From Prevotella sp. UBA3208 (GTDB lineage Bacteria; Bacteroidota; Bacteroidia; Bacteroidales; Bacteroidaceae), in assembly GCA_002363695.1 (NCBI GenBank), contig DEWO01000162.1, positions 1 to 8,364 of the forward strand: a DNA stretch of 8,364 nucleotides, written 5' to 3'. This document shows, piece after piece, positions 1 to 7,402 of the stretch. A program made the translations under genes and the position numbers. The stretch's first letter is position 1; every line of letters begins with the position of its first letter. Below the pieces are notes generated by a model. It was not told where the DNA came from and searched no databases. It saw only the letters and a program-made list of their open reading frames with translations.

Positions 1-10
1 AATAAGGTAT

Positions 11-1342
11 ATGAAAAAGACTATTTTATTACTGGCTACGATGATGAGCCTCTCAGTCTCCGCCCAACAAAAGTGGACGCTGGAAGACTGCATCCGCTAT
101 GCCATTGAGAACAACATCACACTGAAGAAGTCGCAGCTGAAGAAGCAGACGGCAACGGAAACCCTCAAGCAGTCGAAGGCTGCCCTCTTCCCCTCGCTGA
201 CGGCACAGACCAGCCAGACCCTGGGCTATCGGCCCTGGACGGACGAGTACTCTCTGACCGTTACCGAAGGGCAGGTAGACACCAAGACGGAGAAAACCTA
301 CTACAACGGTAACTATGGCGTGAATGCCCAGTGGACCGTATGGAACGGCAACAAGAACCACAATCAGGTGAAGCTGGACCGTGTCAGCGAAGAAAAAGAA
401 GCCCTGACGGTACAAGAGACCGCCAACACCATTCAGGAAAACATTGCCAAGCTATATGTGCAGATATTGTATCAAACAGAGGCTATCGAGGTGAACCGCC
501 AGAGTCTGGAAACCAGCAAAAAGAACGAAGAGCGCGGACAGGCCATGATGGAAGTGGGCAAGATGTCGAAGGCTGACGTTGCCCAGCTGACCGCCCAACG
601 TGCTACCGACGAATACAATCTGGTGAATGCCGAAAGCCAGTTGGCCAACTTCAAGATGCAGCTGAAACAGCAGCTGGAGCTGACCACAGAGGACTTTGAC
701 GTCGCCGTTCCTGCCACCAGCGACGAGCAGGCCCTGCAGGCTATTCCGTCACTTGTCTCGGTCTATGAGGCTGCCTTGCTGCAACGCCCTGAGATCAAGA
801 ATGCAGAACTGAGCAAGCGTTCAGGCGACTTGCAGCTGAAGATTGCCAAGGCAGGCTGGTTGCCTACCCTCTCAATGACTGCAGGTGTCAGCACGAGTAC
901 GACCAGTCTGAACGATTCTGACTGGGACGAACAGATGCGTAACAAGTTCTCCGCATCAGGCGGTCTGGGCCTGAGCATTCCCATCTTTGACCAGCGCAAG
1001 GCCCGTACAGCCGTTAACAAGGCTAAAATCCAACAACTGACTGCCGATCTGGACTTGCTGGACAAGCAGAAGGCACTATGGAAGAGCATAGAAGGCTTCT
1101 GGCTCGACGCTCAGACCAACCAGCAGAAATTTCGCTCTGCACTCGTCAGTGTCGAGAGCGAACAAACCTCCTACGACCTGCTGTCAGAGCAGTTCCAGCT
1201 GGGACTGAAGAACATCGTGGAGTTGATGACAGGCAAGGACAAGCTGTTGAAGGCCCAGCAGAACAAGTTGCAGTCAAAGTACACCACTATCCTGAACCAG
1301 CAGCTGCTGAAGTTCTATCAGGGTGAGACAATGAAGATTTAG
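11..1342 (+). CDS. TolC-family outer membrane efflux protein
   Basis: This protein is the outer-membrane exit duct of a tripartite efflux pump, expected to form a trimeric barrel with a long periplasmic alpha-helical tunnel. It is 443 residues long, the usual size for Bacteroidota TolC-like proteins. A Sec signal peptide occupies residues 1-18 (MKK, hydrophobic core, cleavage after SVSA before QQKW). The mature protein starts with the family opening WTLEDCIRYAIENN. Two repeated OEP-type halves follow, roughly residues 23-225 and 255-435, rich in long Gln/Ala/Leu/Lys helices, and it ends in LLKFYQGE. The start is the first ATG in frame, placed directly before the signal peptide; only 10 bases precede it, so its promoter and any upstream regulator gene are not visible. 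It is followed after 69 bp by the matching adaptor gene. The family is clear; the exported substrate cannot be read from the sequence. Confidence 0.95.
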   Translation: MKKTILLLATMMSLSVSAQQKWTLEDCIRYAIENNITLKKSQLKKQTATETLKQSKAALFPSLTAQTSQTLGYRPWTDEYSLTVTEGQVDTKTEKTYYNGNYGVNAQWTVWNGNKNHNQVKLDRVSEEKEALTVQETANTIQENIAKLYVQILYQTEAIEVNRQSLETSKKNEERGQAMMEVGKMSKADVAQLTAQRATDEYNLVNAESQLANFKMQLKQQLELTTEDFDVAVPATSDEQALQAIPSLVSVYEAALLQRPEIKNAELSKRSGDLQLKIAKAGWLPTLSMTAGVSTSTTSLNDSDWDEQMRNKFSASGGLGLSIPIFDQRKARTAVNKAKIQQLTADLDLLDKQKALWKSIEGFWLDAQTNQQKFRSALVSVESEQTSYDLLSEQFQLGLKNIVELMTGKDKLLKAQQNKLQSKYTTILNQQLLKFYQGETMKI

Positions 1343-1351
1343 TTGAAAGTT

Positions 1352-1385
1352 CTTTGACCTGAAGGTACAAAGCGACCAAAGGTCG
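1352..1385 (+). repeat. Two adjacent inverted repeats in the TolC-MacA gap
   Basis: The 69-bp gap between the channel and adaptor genes holds two back-to-back inverted repeats. The first pairs CTTTGACC (1352-1359) with GGT plus CAAAG (1364-1372, one bulged A) around a TGAA loop. The second pairs CGACC (1373-1377) with GGTCG (1381-1385) around AAA. Neither is followed by a T run, so they do not look like intrinsic terminators. They could be mRNA processing or stability hairpins, or a DNA-binding site, since the GACC/GGTC core recurs. No promoter box was recognised here. Confidence 0.45.
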
Positions 1386-1411
1386 ATGAGAGATAATAAC
1401 GAGAGAGATAT

Positions 1412-2599
1412 ATGAAGAACAAGAAGATTTGGTGGGCTGTGGGAGCCGTTGTGCTCATAGCCCTCGCTGTCTGGCTGCTGTCGGGTGGCAAGAAAGAAGA
1501 AAAGGTGTCGTTCGAGACTGCCAAGATTGAGAAACAGGACATACATACCTCCATCACAGCAACAGGCACTATCGAGCCTGTCACATCGGTGACGGTAGGT
1601 ACGCAAGTCAGCGGCATTGTGGCCAAACTTTATGTGGACTACAACTCTGTAGTAAAGAAGGGACAAGTGATAGCCGAACTGGACAAGACCAACCTCATCA
1701 GCGAACTGAATCGTGCCAAGGCCGACCTGTCGAGCGCACAAAGTACGCTGAACTATGAGACAGCCAACTTCAAGCGTTATCAAACCCTCTTTGACAAGGG
1801 ACTCGTATCGGCCAACGACTACGAGAGTGCCCGGCTGACCTACGACAAGGCTCGTCAGACAGTAGCCTCCAGCCGAGAAAGTGTACAGAAGGCACAGACC
1901 AACCTGGGCTATGCCACCATCACCAGCCCCATCGACGGTGTAGTGCTGTCGAAGAGCGTTGAGGAAGGCCAGACGGTGGCCGCCTCGTTCAATACCCCTG
2001 AGTTGTTTACCATTGCCCAGGACCTGACCGACATGCGCGTCATTGCCGACATTGACGAGGCTGACATCGGTGGTGTGAAGGAGGGGCAGCGCGTGTCGTT
2101 TACCGTCGATGCCTTCCCCGAGGACAAGTTCGAAGGACAGGTGACGCAGGTGCGCCAACAGGCTACCACCAGTAGCAATGTGGTCACCTACGAGGTGGTC
2201 ATCAGTGCTCCCAACAAGGACCTGAAACTCATGCCCGGCCTGACGGCCAACGTCACCATCTATACACTGGAACTGAACAACGCACTGGCCGTACCCTCTA
2301 AAGCCTTGCGCTTTACGCCTAACGAAGCCCTGCTTCAGGAGGGACAGCAGATTGCAGACGAGGAAGCCCCCCACAAGGTCTGGACCAAAGAGGGCAACAC
2401 CTTTAAGGCCCACGCTGTGGAGATTGGTACCTCCAACGGTATGCTGACTGAGATTGTGAGTGGCATCGGCGAGGGTACCGAGGTGCTGGTAGACTTTAGC
2501 ATCAATGGCGGCAACGAGGCTTCTGAGCAAAAGGCCTCCAACCCTTTCATGCCACGTCCCAAAAACAACAACAAGAACGGCAACCAACAGAAGAAATAA
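1412..2599 (+). CDS. macA: MacA-type periplasmic adaptor subunit (HlyD family)
   Basis: This is the membrane-fusion protein linking the inner-membrane ABC permease to the TolC-type channel. At 395 residues it is a normal MacA length. Residues 6-23 form an N-terminal membrane anchor, not a lipoprotein signal. Residues about 45-90 hold the first beta-barrel and lipoyl half, including GTIEPVTSVTVGTQVSGIV. A coiled-coil hairpin spans about 92-163. The second lipoyl half is near 165-190 (GYATITSPIDGVVLSKSVEEG), followed by the barrel domain (205-285, including MPGLTANVTIYT) and a membrane-proximal domain to about 362. The last 30 residues are Asn/Lys-rich and probably disordered. The MacA-style lipoyl motifs and the following MacB-type genes support MacA over an RND adaptor. 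The ATPase start codon lies 3 bp after its stop, which suggests translational coupling. Substrate unknown. Confidence 0.93.
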   Translation: MKNKKIWWAVGAVVLIALAVWLLSGGKKEEKVSFETAKIEKQDIHTSITATGTIEPVTSVTVGTQVSGIVAKLYVDYNSVVKKGQVIAELDKTNLISELNRAKADLSSAQSTLNYETANFKRYQTLFDKGLVSANDYESARLTYDKARQTVASSRESVQKAQTNLGYATITSPIDGVVLSKSVEEGQTVAASFNTPELFTIAQDLTDMRVIADIDEADIGGVKEGQRVSFTVDAFPEDKFEGQVTQVRQQATTSSNVVTYEVVISAPNKDLKLMPGLTANVTIYTLELNNALAVPSKALRFTPNEALLQEGQQIADEEAPHKVWTKEGNTFKAHAVEIGTSNGMLTEIVSGIGEGTEVLVDFSINGGNEASEQKASNPFMPRPKNNNKNGNQQKK

Positions 2600-2602
2600 G
2601 TC

Positions 2603-3358
2603 ATGGACGACAATAGAAAAGTAGTCATCGAACTTCAGAACGTCAAGCGCTACTTCCAAGTAGGCTCCGAGACGGTGAAAGCCCTCAGGGGTGTCTCGTT
2701 CAAGATTTACGAGGGCGAATTCGTCACCATTCAGGGCACCTCGGGTTCAGGCAAGTCGACACTGCTCAACCAACTGGGCTGTCTGGACACACCGACATCG
2801 GGCGAATACTTCCTGGACGGTATCTCCGTACGTACCATGTCGAAAACCCAACGTGCACACCTGCGCAACCAGAAGATAGGCTTCGTGTTCCAGAACTACA
2901 ACCTGCTGGCTAAAACCACAGCCGTCGAGAACGTAGAACTGCCGCTGATGTATAACAACAAGTACGATGCCCGCCAGCGCCGCGAGGCTGCCGTCCGTGC
3001 CCTACAAGCCGTAGGACTGGGCGACCGTCTGGAGCACAAGAGCAACCAGATGTCGGGTGGTCAGATGCAACGCGTAGCCATAGCCCGTGCCTTGGTCAAC
3101 GACCCTGCCGTACTGCTGGCCGATGAGGCTACCGGTAACCTGGACACACGCACCTCGTTCGAGATGCTGGTGCTGTTTCAGGAACTCTACAAGCAGGGAC
3201 ACACCATCATTTTCGTGACCCACAACCCAGAGATTGCCGAATACTCCTCACGCAACATCAACCTGCGCGACGGGAAGATTCGAGAGGACACTATCAATCA
3301 GAACATCAAGTCGGCAGCGGAGGCCCTGGCTGCGCTGCCCAAGCCACAAGACGACTAG
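2603..3358 (+). CDS. MacB/LolD-type ABC transporter ATP-binding protein
   Basis: This cytoplasmic nucleotide-binding subunit powers the efflux pump by ATP hydrolysis. All ABC ATPase motifs are present in order and intact: Walker A GTSGSGKST (45-53), Q-loop glutamine 97 in FVFQNYNLL, signature SGGQMQRVAIARAL (151-164), Walker B LLADEAT with catalytic Glu175, D-loop GNLD (178-181) and switch His207. The spacing and the text around the Q-loop fit the MacB/LolD/FtsE subfamily. Its 251 residues are about 20-25 more than a minimal LolD-like ATPase, the extra being a C-terminal Ala/Lys/Pro-rich tail after LRDGKI. In E. coli MacB the same domain is fused to the permease; here it is a separate protein. 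The start is the ATG 3 bp after the adaptor stop. Biochemical class is certain; assignment to this pump rests on operon position. Confidence 0.95.
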   Translation: MDDNRKVVIELQNVKRYFQVGSETVKALRGVSFKIYEGEFVTIQGTSGSGKSTLLNQLGCLDTPTSGEYFLDGISVRTMSKTQRAHLRNQKIGFVFQNYNLLAKTTAVENVELPLMYNNKYDARQRREAAVRALQAVGLGDRLEHKSNQMSGGQMQRVAIARALVNDPAVLLADEATGNLDTRTSFEMLVLFQELYKQGHTIIFVTHNPEIAEYSSRNINLRDGKIREDTINQNIKSAAEALAALPKPQDD

Positions 3359-3369
3359 TTTTAAACAAG

Positions 3370-3409
3370 ACGTCGAGACATTGAAACGTCGAATCATCGA
3401 AACATCGAA
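3370..3409 (+). repeat. Five tandem degenerate 8-bp repeats before the permease gene
   Basis: The 54-bp gap between ATPase and permease is mostly a head-to-tail octamer tract: ACGTCGAG (3370-3377), ACATTGAA (3378-3385), ACGTCGAA (3386-3393), TCATCGAA (3394-3401), ACATCGAA (3402-3409). The consensus is ACRTCGAA. The last copy ends 3 bp before the permease ATG, so the tract occupies the ribosome-binding region. Its role is unknown; the tract is too short and too degenerate for a CRISPR array. Confidence 0.75.
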
Positions 3410-3412
3410 AAA

Positions 3413-4630
3413 ATGAATATTCTCAATCTATTTAAAGTCAGCTTCAAGGCTGTAGCCAACAACAAGATGCGCTCGTTCCTGTCCATGCTGGGTATCATCA
3501 TCGGAGTGGCTGCCGTCATCATCATGATGGCCATCGGACAGGGTTCGAAAGAGAGCATCCGGGCCGAGCTTTCGACCATGGGTACCAACCTGCTGACCAT
3601 CCGTCCTGGAGCTGATATGCGAGGCGGCGTACGACAAGACCCGTCAGCCATGCAGACGCTGAAAGCCGCAGACTATGAGCGCATCGTCCGTGAGAAGAAG
3701 TATGTAACCAAGGTTTCCCCAGAGGTCACCGCTTCCGGGCAGGTCATCTACGGCAACAACAATACCAACACGTCCATGTACGGAGAGTCTACGGAATATC
3801 TGGACATCAAGCAGTGGGTCATCGAAGACGGTGAGTGCTTCACCGATGAGGACATCAAGAAGGCTGCCAAGGTCGTGGTGGTAGGCAAGACCATCGTCAC
3901 CGAACTGTTTGGCGAAGGTGTAGACCCCATCGGAAAGACCATCCGCTTCAAAAGCATCCCCATGCGCATCATCGGTGTACTGAAATCAAAGGGCTACAAC
4001 TCGTGGGGCATGGACCAAGACAACGTCATGATAGCCCCCTACACCACTGTCATGAAACGTATCGCAGCCCAGACATGGTACTCCAGCATCGTGTGCTCTG
4101 CCGTCACTGAGGAACTGAGCGACGCTGCCATTGAGGAGTTGACTCAGATTCTGCGTGACAACCATAAGTTAAAAGGGGACGCTGCAGACGACTTCACTAT
4201 CCGTTCACAGGCGGAGATGATGGAAACCATGTCGTCAACCATGGACACTGTGACCCTCATCCTCGTCGTCGCTGCAGCCTTCTCGCTGCTGGTGGCTGGC
4301 ATCGGCATCATGAACATCATGCTGGTATCTGTCACTGAGCGTACCAAGGAGATTGGCCTGCGCATGGCCGTAGGAGCCACAGGCCCCATCATCTCGCTGC
4401 AGTTCCTCATCGAGTCAGTGCTTATCAGCGTCACAGGCGGCCTGTTAGGCATTCTGGTAGGCTGTTCGGCCAGCACCTTCTTAAGCTCTTTCGGTATGCC
4501 CAGCAGCGTACCCGCTTGGAGCATCTACGTATCGTTCATGGTGTGCGTCTTCATCGGCGTGCTGTTCGGATACATCCCAGCCCAGAAGGCTGCCAATATG
4601 GACCCCATAGAAGCCATCCGTCATGAATAA
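3413..4630 (+). CDS. macB: MacB-type ABC transporter permease (FtsX fold)
   Basis: This is the inner-membrane permease of the pump. Its 405 residues match stand-alone Bacteroidota MacB permeases. One N-terminal membrane helix (about 21-42, FLSMLGIIIGVAAVIIMMA) is followed by a large periplasmic MacB core domain (about 45-275). Three C-terminal helices follow (about 280-303, 328-352 and 370-388). The family motif NIMLVSVTERTKEIGLRMAV (301-320) sits in the cytoplasmic loop contacting the ATPase, and the protein ends with MDPIEAIRHE, the usual FtsX-family finish. By the MacB mechanochemical model, ATP cycling moves the periplasmic domain to push substrate through adaptor and channel. The last 8 bases overlap the kinase start. 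Substrates of known relatives include macrolides, peptides and toxins; nothing here selects one. Confidence 0.95.
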   Translation: MNILNLFKVSFKAVANNKMRSFLSMLGIIIGVAAVIIMMAIGQGSKESIRAELSTMGTNLLTIRPGADMRGGVRQDPSAMQTLKAADYERIVREKKYVTKVSPEVTASGQVIYGNNNTNTSMYGESTEYLDIKQWVIEDGECFTDEDIKKAAKVVVVGKTIVTELFGEGVDPIGKTIRFKSIPMRIIGVLKSKGYNSWGMDQDNVMIAPYTTVMKRIAAQTWYSSIVCSAVTEELSDAAIEELTQILRDNHKLKGDAADDFTIRSQAEMMETMSSTMDTVTLILVVAAAFSLLVAGIGIMNIMLVSVTERTKEIGLRMAVGATGPIISLQFLIESVLISVTGGLLGILVGCSASTFLSSFGMPSSVPAWSIYVSFMVCVFIGVLFGYIPAQKAANMDPIEAIRHE

Positions 4631-5657
4631 GCGTCTTAGCCCATTCCTGCACGTGGCCTTCTGGGCCTTCATGTTCCTGTCGCCACTCAGTTTCCTACGT
4701 GGTCAGGGACTGACGCTGGTGCAGTATCTGACGAGTTGCATGACTCCGCTGCTCATGATGGTCATATTCTACGTGAACTACCTGTGGCTGACGCCGCGAT
4801 TCTTCGCGGCAGGCAAGCGCCGCTACTTCCTGCTTATCAACTTTGTGCTCATCGTACTGCTGGGTGTCGGGCTGCACTACTGGACCATCTTCGCGCACCA
4901 GATGTTCGGCCCTATAGCTCGGCATAGGAACCACGACCCGATGCCCATAGACGAGGTGTTGTTCATCTTACGCGACATCGTGACGCTGGGCATTTTCGCT
5001 GCCGTGGCTACGGCCATAGTGCTGGCCCAGCGCTGGGAGTACCACGAGAAGGCTCGCCGCGAGGCCGAGGCTGCACGGACGGACGCAGAGCTGAAGACAC
5101 TGCGCAACCAAATAAACCCCCACTTCCTGTTGAATACGCTGAACAACATCTACGCCCTGACTGCCTTTGACGCCCCTAAGGCACAGGAGGCCATTCAGGA
5201 ACTCTCCAAGATGCTGCGCCACCTGCTCTACGACAACGAGCAGCCTGCCGTACCACTGAAGGACGAGGTGGAATTCCTGCAGAACTACATCAACCTGATG
5301 AAGATTCGCCTGCCCCAGTCCGTCAAGGTCGACTACCAGTTGTCCATTGCCAACTATCAGGTGCCCGTCGCTCCTATGATTTTCATCTCACTGATTGAGA
5401 ATGCCTTTAAACATGGCGTCAGTCCTACGGAGCCGTCGTTCATCCACATCCACATTGAAGCCGACCAGCAGCAGATTACGTGCGACATTCAAAATACCAA
5501 TCACCCCAAGACTGCCAGCGACCATAGCGGTCACGGCATCGGGCTCAAGCAGGTGCAGCGCCGTCTGGACCTCGCCTACCCCGAGCGCTACATCTGGCAG
5601 CGCGGTGTTTCAGAAGACCACAAATTGTATTGTTCTAAAATCATTATCAAGCTATGA
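4623..5657 (+). CDS. LytS/YpdA-type sensor histidine kinase
   Basis: This membrane sensor kinase, 344 residues, is the input half of a two-component system. Four predicted membrane helices lie at about 8-27, 33-54, 67-86 and 113-135, with Lys/Arg-rich loops placing the N-terminus and kinase in the cytoplasm. No separate periplasmic sensor domain is present; the only sizeable outside loop is about 87-112. After a helical linker (136-160) comes the His_kinase-type H box NQINPHFLLNTLNNI with phosphoacceptor His167. The ATPase part has the N box ISLIENAFKHG (Asn260) and the G box GHGIGLKQVQRRL (303-315). The start ATG overlaps the permease stop by 8 bp (ATGAATAA), indicating translational coupling to the pump. 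Its partner is the next gene. The signal sensed is unknown; efflux substrate or membrane stress is an inference. Confidence 0.93.
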   Translation: MNKRLSPFLHVAFWAFMFLSPLSFLRGQGLTLVQYLTSCMTPLLMMVIFYVNYLWLTPRFFAAGKRRYFLLINFVLIVLLGVGLHYWTIFAHQMFGPIARHRNHDPMPIDEVLFILRDIVTLGIFAAVATAIVLAQRWEYHEKARREAEAARTDAELKTLRNQINPHFLLNTLNNIYALTAFDAPKAQEAIQELSKMLRHLLYDNEQPAVPLKDEVEFLQNYINLMKIRLPQSVKVDYQLSIANYQVPVAPMIFISLIENAFKHGVSPTEPSFIHIHIEADQQQITCDIQNTNHPKTASDHSGHGIGLKQVQRRLDLAYPERYIWQRGVSEDHKLYCSKIIIKL

Positions 5658-6364
5658 CTATCCAATGTGCCATTATTGACGACGAGCCTTTGGCAGCAGG
5701 ACTGCTGAAGAGCTACGCAGAAAAGACCCCGTTCCTCCATCTTATAGGCACCTTCGGCTCCGCACTGGAGGCCATGAAGGAGTTGCGCGAGCACCCCGTT
5801 CAGCTGCTGTTCCTCGACATCCAAATGCCCGAGCTCTCAGGCATCGAGTTCGCTAAGGTGCTACCCTCTGAGACCAAAATTATCTTCACAACAGCCTTCC
5901 AACAGTATGCCATCGAGGGCTACAAGGTCAATGCCCTGGACTACCTGCTGAAGCCCATCTCGTACGAAGACTTCATGAAGGCCGCCAACAAGGCCCTCGA
6001 CTGGTTTACCGTCTCGCAGAAGCAGCAAACCTATGCTGAGGACCGCTTCATGTTCGTCAAGAGCGACTACAAACTGGTGCGCGTATCCCTCGACGACATC
6101 CTGTACATTGAAGGGTTGAAGGACTACGTACGCATATACCTCGCAGACGGGCAGAAGATTATGAGTCTCATGAACATGAAGAAGCTCGAAGACTATCTGC
6201 CCTGCCCAGAATTCCTGCGCACTCACCGTTCTTACATTGTCCACATGACCAAAACCCAGAGTGTAGATCGCTTCCGCATTGTTTTCGGTGAAGAGTACAT
6301 CCCCATCTCCGACTCCTACAAGGAAGACGTCCAGCGGTATTTTGAGCAGCATACGCTGGTGTGA
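5654..6364 (+). CDS. LytTR-family response regulator
   Basis: This is the DNA-binding output partner of the preceding kinase, 236 residues. The receiver domain (about 4-117) has the acidic pair Asp9-Asp10, phosphoacceptor Asp55 in LLFLDIQMPELSG, the conserved Thr at 79-80 in IIFTTA, and Lys100 in YLLKPI. A LytTR DNA-binding domain covers about 131-231, with the family strings DILYIEGLKDYVRIY and EFLRTHRSYIVH. LytTR domains bind direct repeats of about 9 bp spaced two helical turns apart. The start overlaps the kinase stop by 4 bp (ATGA), so the pair is translationally coupled. Its likely target is the promoter of this operon, upstream of the window; that is inferred from the context. All phosphorylation residues are intact. 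Confidence 0.95.
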   Translation: MTIQCAIIDDEPLAAGLLKSYAEKTPFLHLIGTFGSALEAMKELREHPVQLLFLDIQMPELSGIEFAKVLPSETKIIFTTAFQQYAIEGYKVNALDYLLKPISYEDFMKAANKALDWFTVSQKQQTYAEDRFMFVKSDYKLVRVSLDDILYIEGLKDYVRIYLADGQKIMSLMNMKKLEDYLPCPEFLRTHRSYIVHMTKTQSVDRFRIVFGEEYIPISDSYKEDVQRYFEQHTLV

Positions 6365-6398
6365 GCGAAAATTATTCTTCACACTGCACTTTATTTTT
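6357..6398 (+). terminator. Weak candidate terminator of the efflux operon
   Basis: A hairpin pairs GTGTGA (6359-6364, which includes the response-regulator TGA stop) with TCACAC (6379-6384). Three G-U pairs can extend the stem to 6357 and 6386. The loop is large and AT-rich, and a TTTATTTTT tract follows after a few bases. The long loop and modest stem make termination uncertain, but it is the only candidate between the operon and cysE. Confidence 0.35.
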
Positions 6399-6430
6399 CA
6401 CTTTTCAGTTTTCAGTTTTCACTTTATTTT
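6387..6430 (+). repeat. Four tandem 7-bp repeats flanked by an 11-bp direct repeat
   Basis: Four perfect-length heptamers run head to tail: TTTTCAC (6395-6401), TTTTCAG (6402-6408), TTTTCAG (6409-6415) and TTTTCAC (6416-6422). An 11-bp direct repeat CACTTTATTTT flanks and overlaps the block (6387-6397 and 6420-6430). The tract supplies the -33 position of the cysE promoter. Such short tandem tracts can change copy number by replication slippage, which could alter promoter strength; that is inference. Confidence 0.7.
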
Positions 6431-6439
6431 GTATCTTTG
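6409..6439 (+). promoter_or_regulatory. Bacteroidota-type promoter of cysE
   Basis: The -7 box TATCTTTG (6432-6439) matches the Bacteroidota consensus TAnnTTTG exactly and is followed by CAGC. At 19 bp upstream the -33 position is a T-rich TTTT (6409-6412) inside the heptamer repeats rather than a clean TTG. Transcription would begin near 6446, giving a leader of under 20 bases before the cysE ATG at 6463. Confidence 0.75.
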
Positions 6440-6462
6440 CAGCGCTAAACATGATATGACTT

Positions 6463-7380
6463 ATGGAAAAACGTGTGAACGACATACTTTTGAAGAACGT
6501 CAGCCTGCTGTCTAAGCTGACAAAACAGGAGGTGAGCATGATGCCCCAGACTGAGGCTCCCCTGCCCTCGGTGGAGCAGGTGGAGCGCATTGTAGAACTG
6601 GTGAAGAACATCATTTTCCCGGACTATAACGGCAAGCGTCAGAGCGACGAAGCTATCCGCTCATTCAACATCGGCGAACACATGGTGGAGTTGCAGCGCC
6701 GGCTCACCAAGCAAATTGCCCATGGACTACAGTTTTGCAAGGACTGCGACTGCATACAGACCAAGGAATCCGTATACAAGGAGGCAGAGCGCCTGTCGCT
6801 CGAGTTCATCGATACCCTGCCCGAAATCAAACGACTGCTCTATACCGATGTACAGGCCATGTTCGACAACGACCCCGCAGCCCCCAACTACGGCGAGGTT
6901 ATCTTCTGCTATCCCATCGTCAACACGATGATACACTACCGCATAGCCCACAGGTTGCACCAGTTGAACGTGCCCGTCATTCCACGTATCATCACTGAGC
7001 AAGCCCACTCACAGACTGGTATCGACATTCACCCCGGTGCCCAGATTGGCGAATATTTTGCCATAGACCACGGCACAGGAGTCGTCATTGGCGAAACCTG
7101 TATCATTGGCAGCCACGTCACCCTCTATCAAGGTGTCACTCTGGGAGCCAAATCGTTCAAGTACGACGAGAACGGCAATATGCTGAACGTCCCCCGCCAC
7201 CCCATCATCGAGGACTACGTCACCGTCTACAGTAACGCCTCTATCCTGGGACGCATCACCATCGGGCACCACAGCGTCATAGGCGGCAACATCTGGGTCA
7301 CCAACGACGTAGCCCCCTACTCGCGCATCCAGCAGTCAAAGGCCGTCGCCAGCTCCTTCGACGGCGGACTCGGCATATAA
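6463..7380 (+). CDS. cysE: Serine O-acetyltransferase
   Basis: This cytoplasmic enzyme transfers acetyl from acetyl-CoA to L-serine, giving O-acetylserine, the carbon skeleton for cysteine synthesis by CysK/CysM. The 305 residues comprise an N-terminal helical domain (to about 180) and a C-terminal left-handed beta-helix of hexapeptide repeats (about 185-285). Family motifs are the DPAA turn (137-140), TGIDIHPGAQIG with Asp188, DHGTGVVIGET with catalytic-type His203, and RHP with His246; these match Asp143, His158 and His193 of the E. coli enzyme. It is longer than the 273-residue E. coli protein at the N-terminus, has an insert before RHP (about 230-244), and a shorter tail. It ends in Gly-Ile, as does E. 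coli CysE, whose last Ile docks into cysteine synthase. The ATG at 6463 follows a good promoter closely. It has its own promoter and is probably not part of the efflux operon. Confidence 0.95.
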   Translation: MEKRVNDILLKNVSLLSKLTKQEVSMMPQTEAPLPSVEQVERIVELVKNIIFPDYNGKRQSDEAIRSFNIGEHMVELQRRLTKQIAHGLQFCKDCDCIQTKESVYKEAERLSLEFIDTLPEIKRLLYTDVQAMFDNDPAAPNYGEVIFCYPIVNTMIHYRIAHRLHQLNVPVIPRIITEQAHSQTGIDIHPGAQIGEYFAIDHGTGVVIGETCIIGSHVTLYQGVTLGAKSFKYDENGNMLNVPRHPIIEDYVTVYSNASILGRITIGHHSVIGGNIWVTNDVAPYSRIQQSKAVASSFDGGLGI

Positions 7381-7402
7381 CCATATATCAGCCGTATGCT
7401 AC

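Noticed and set aside
1274..2659. 461-codon minus-strand open frame opposite the adaptor gene
   Set aside because: The plus strand encodes a clear MacA-type protein with all its domains; the minus-strand translation is Val/Leu/Gly-rich with no motif, and is a shadow of codon bias.
3370..3409. Octamer tract considered as a CRISPR-like array
   Set aside because: The repeats are 8 bp, contiguous and without spacers, and no cas gene is near.
5861..6382. 173-codon minus-strand open frame opposite the response regulator
   Set aside because: It overlaps an intact LytTR regulator with all conserved residues and shows no domain of its own.
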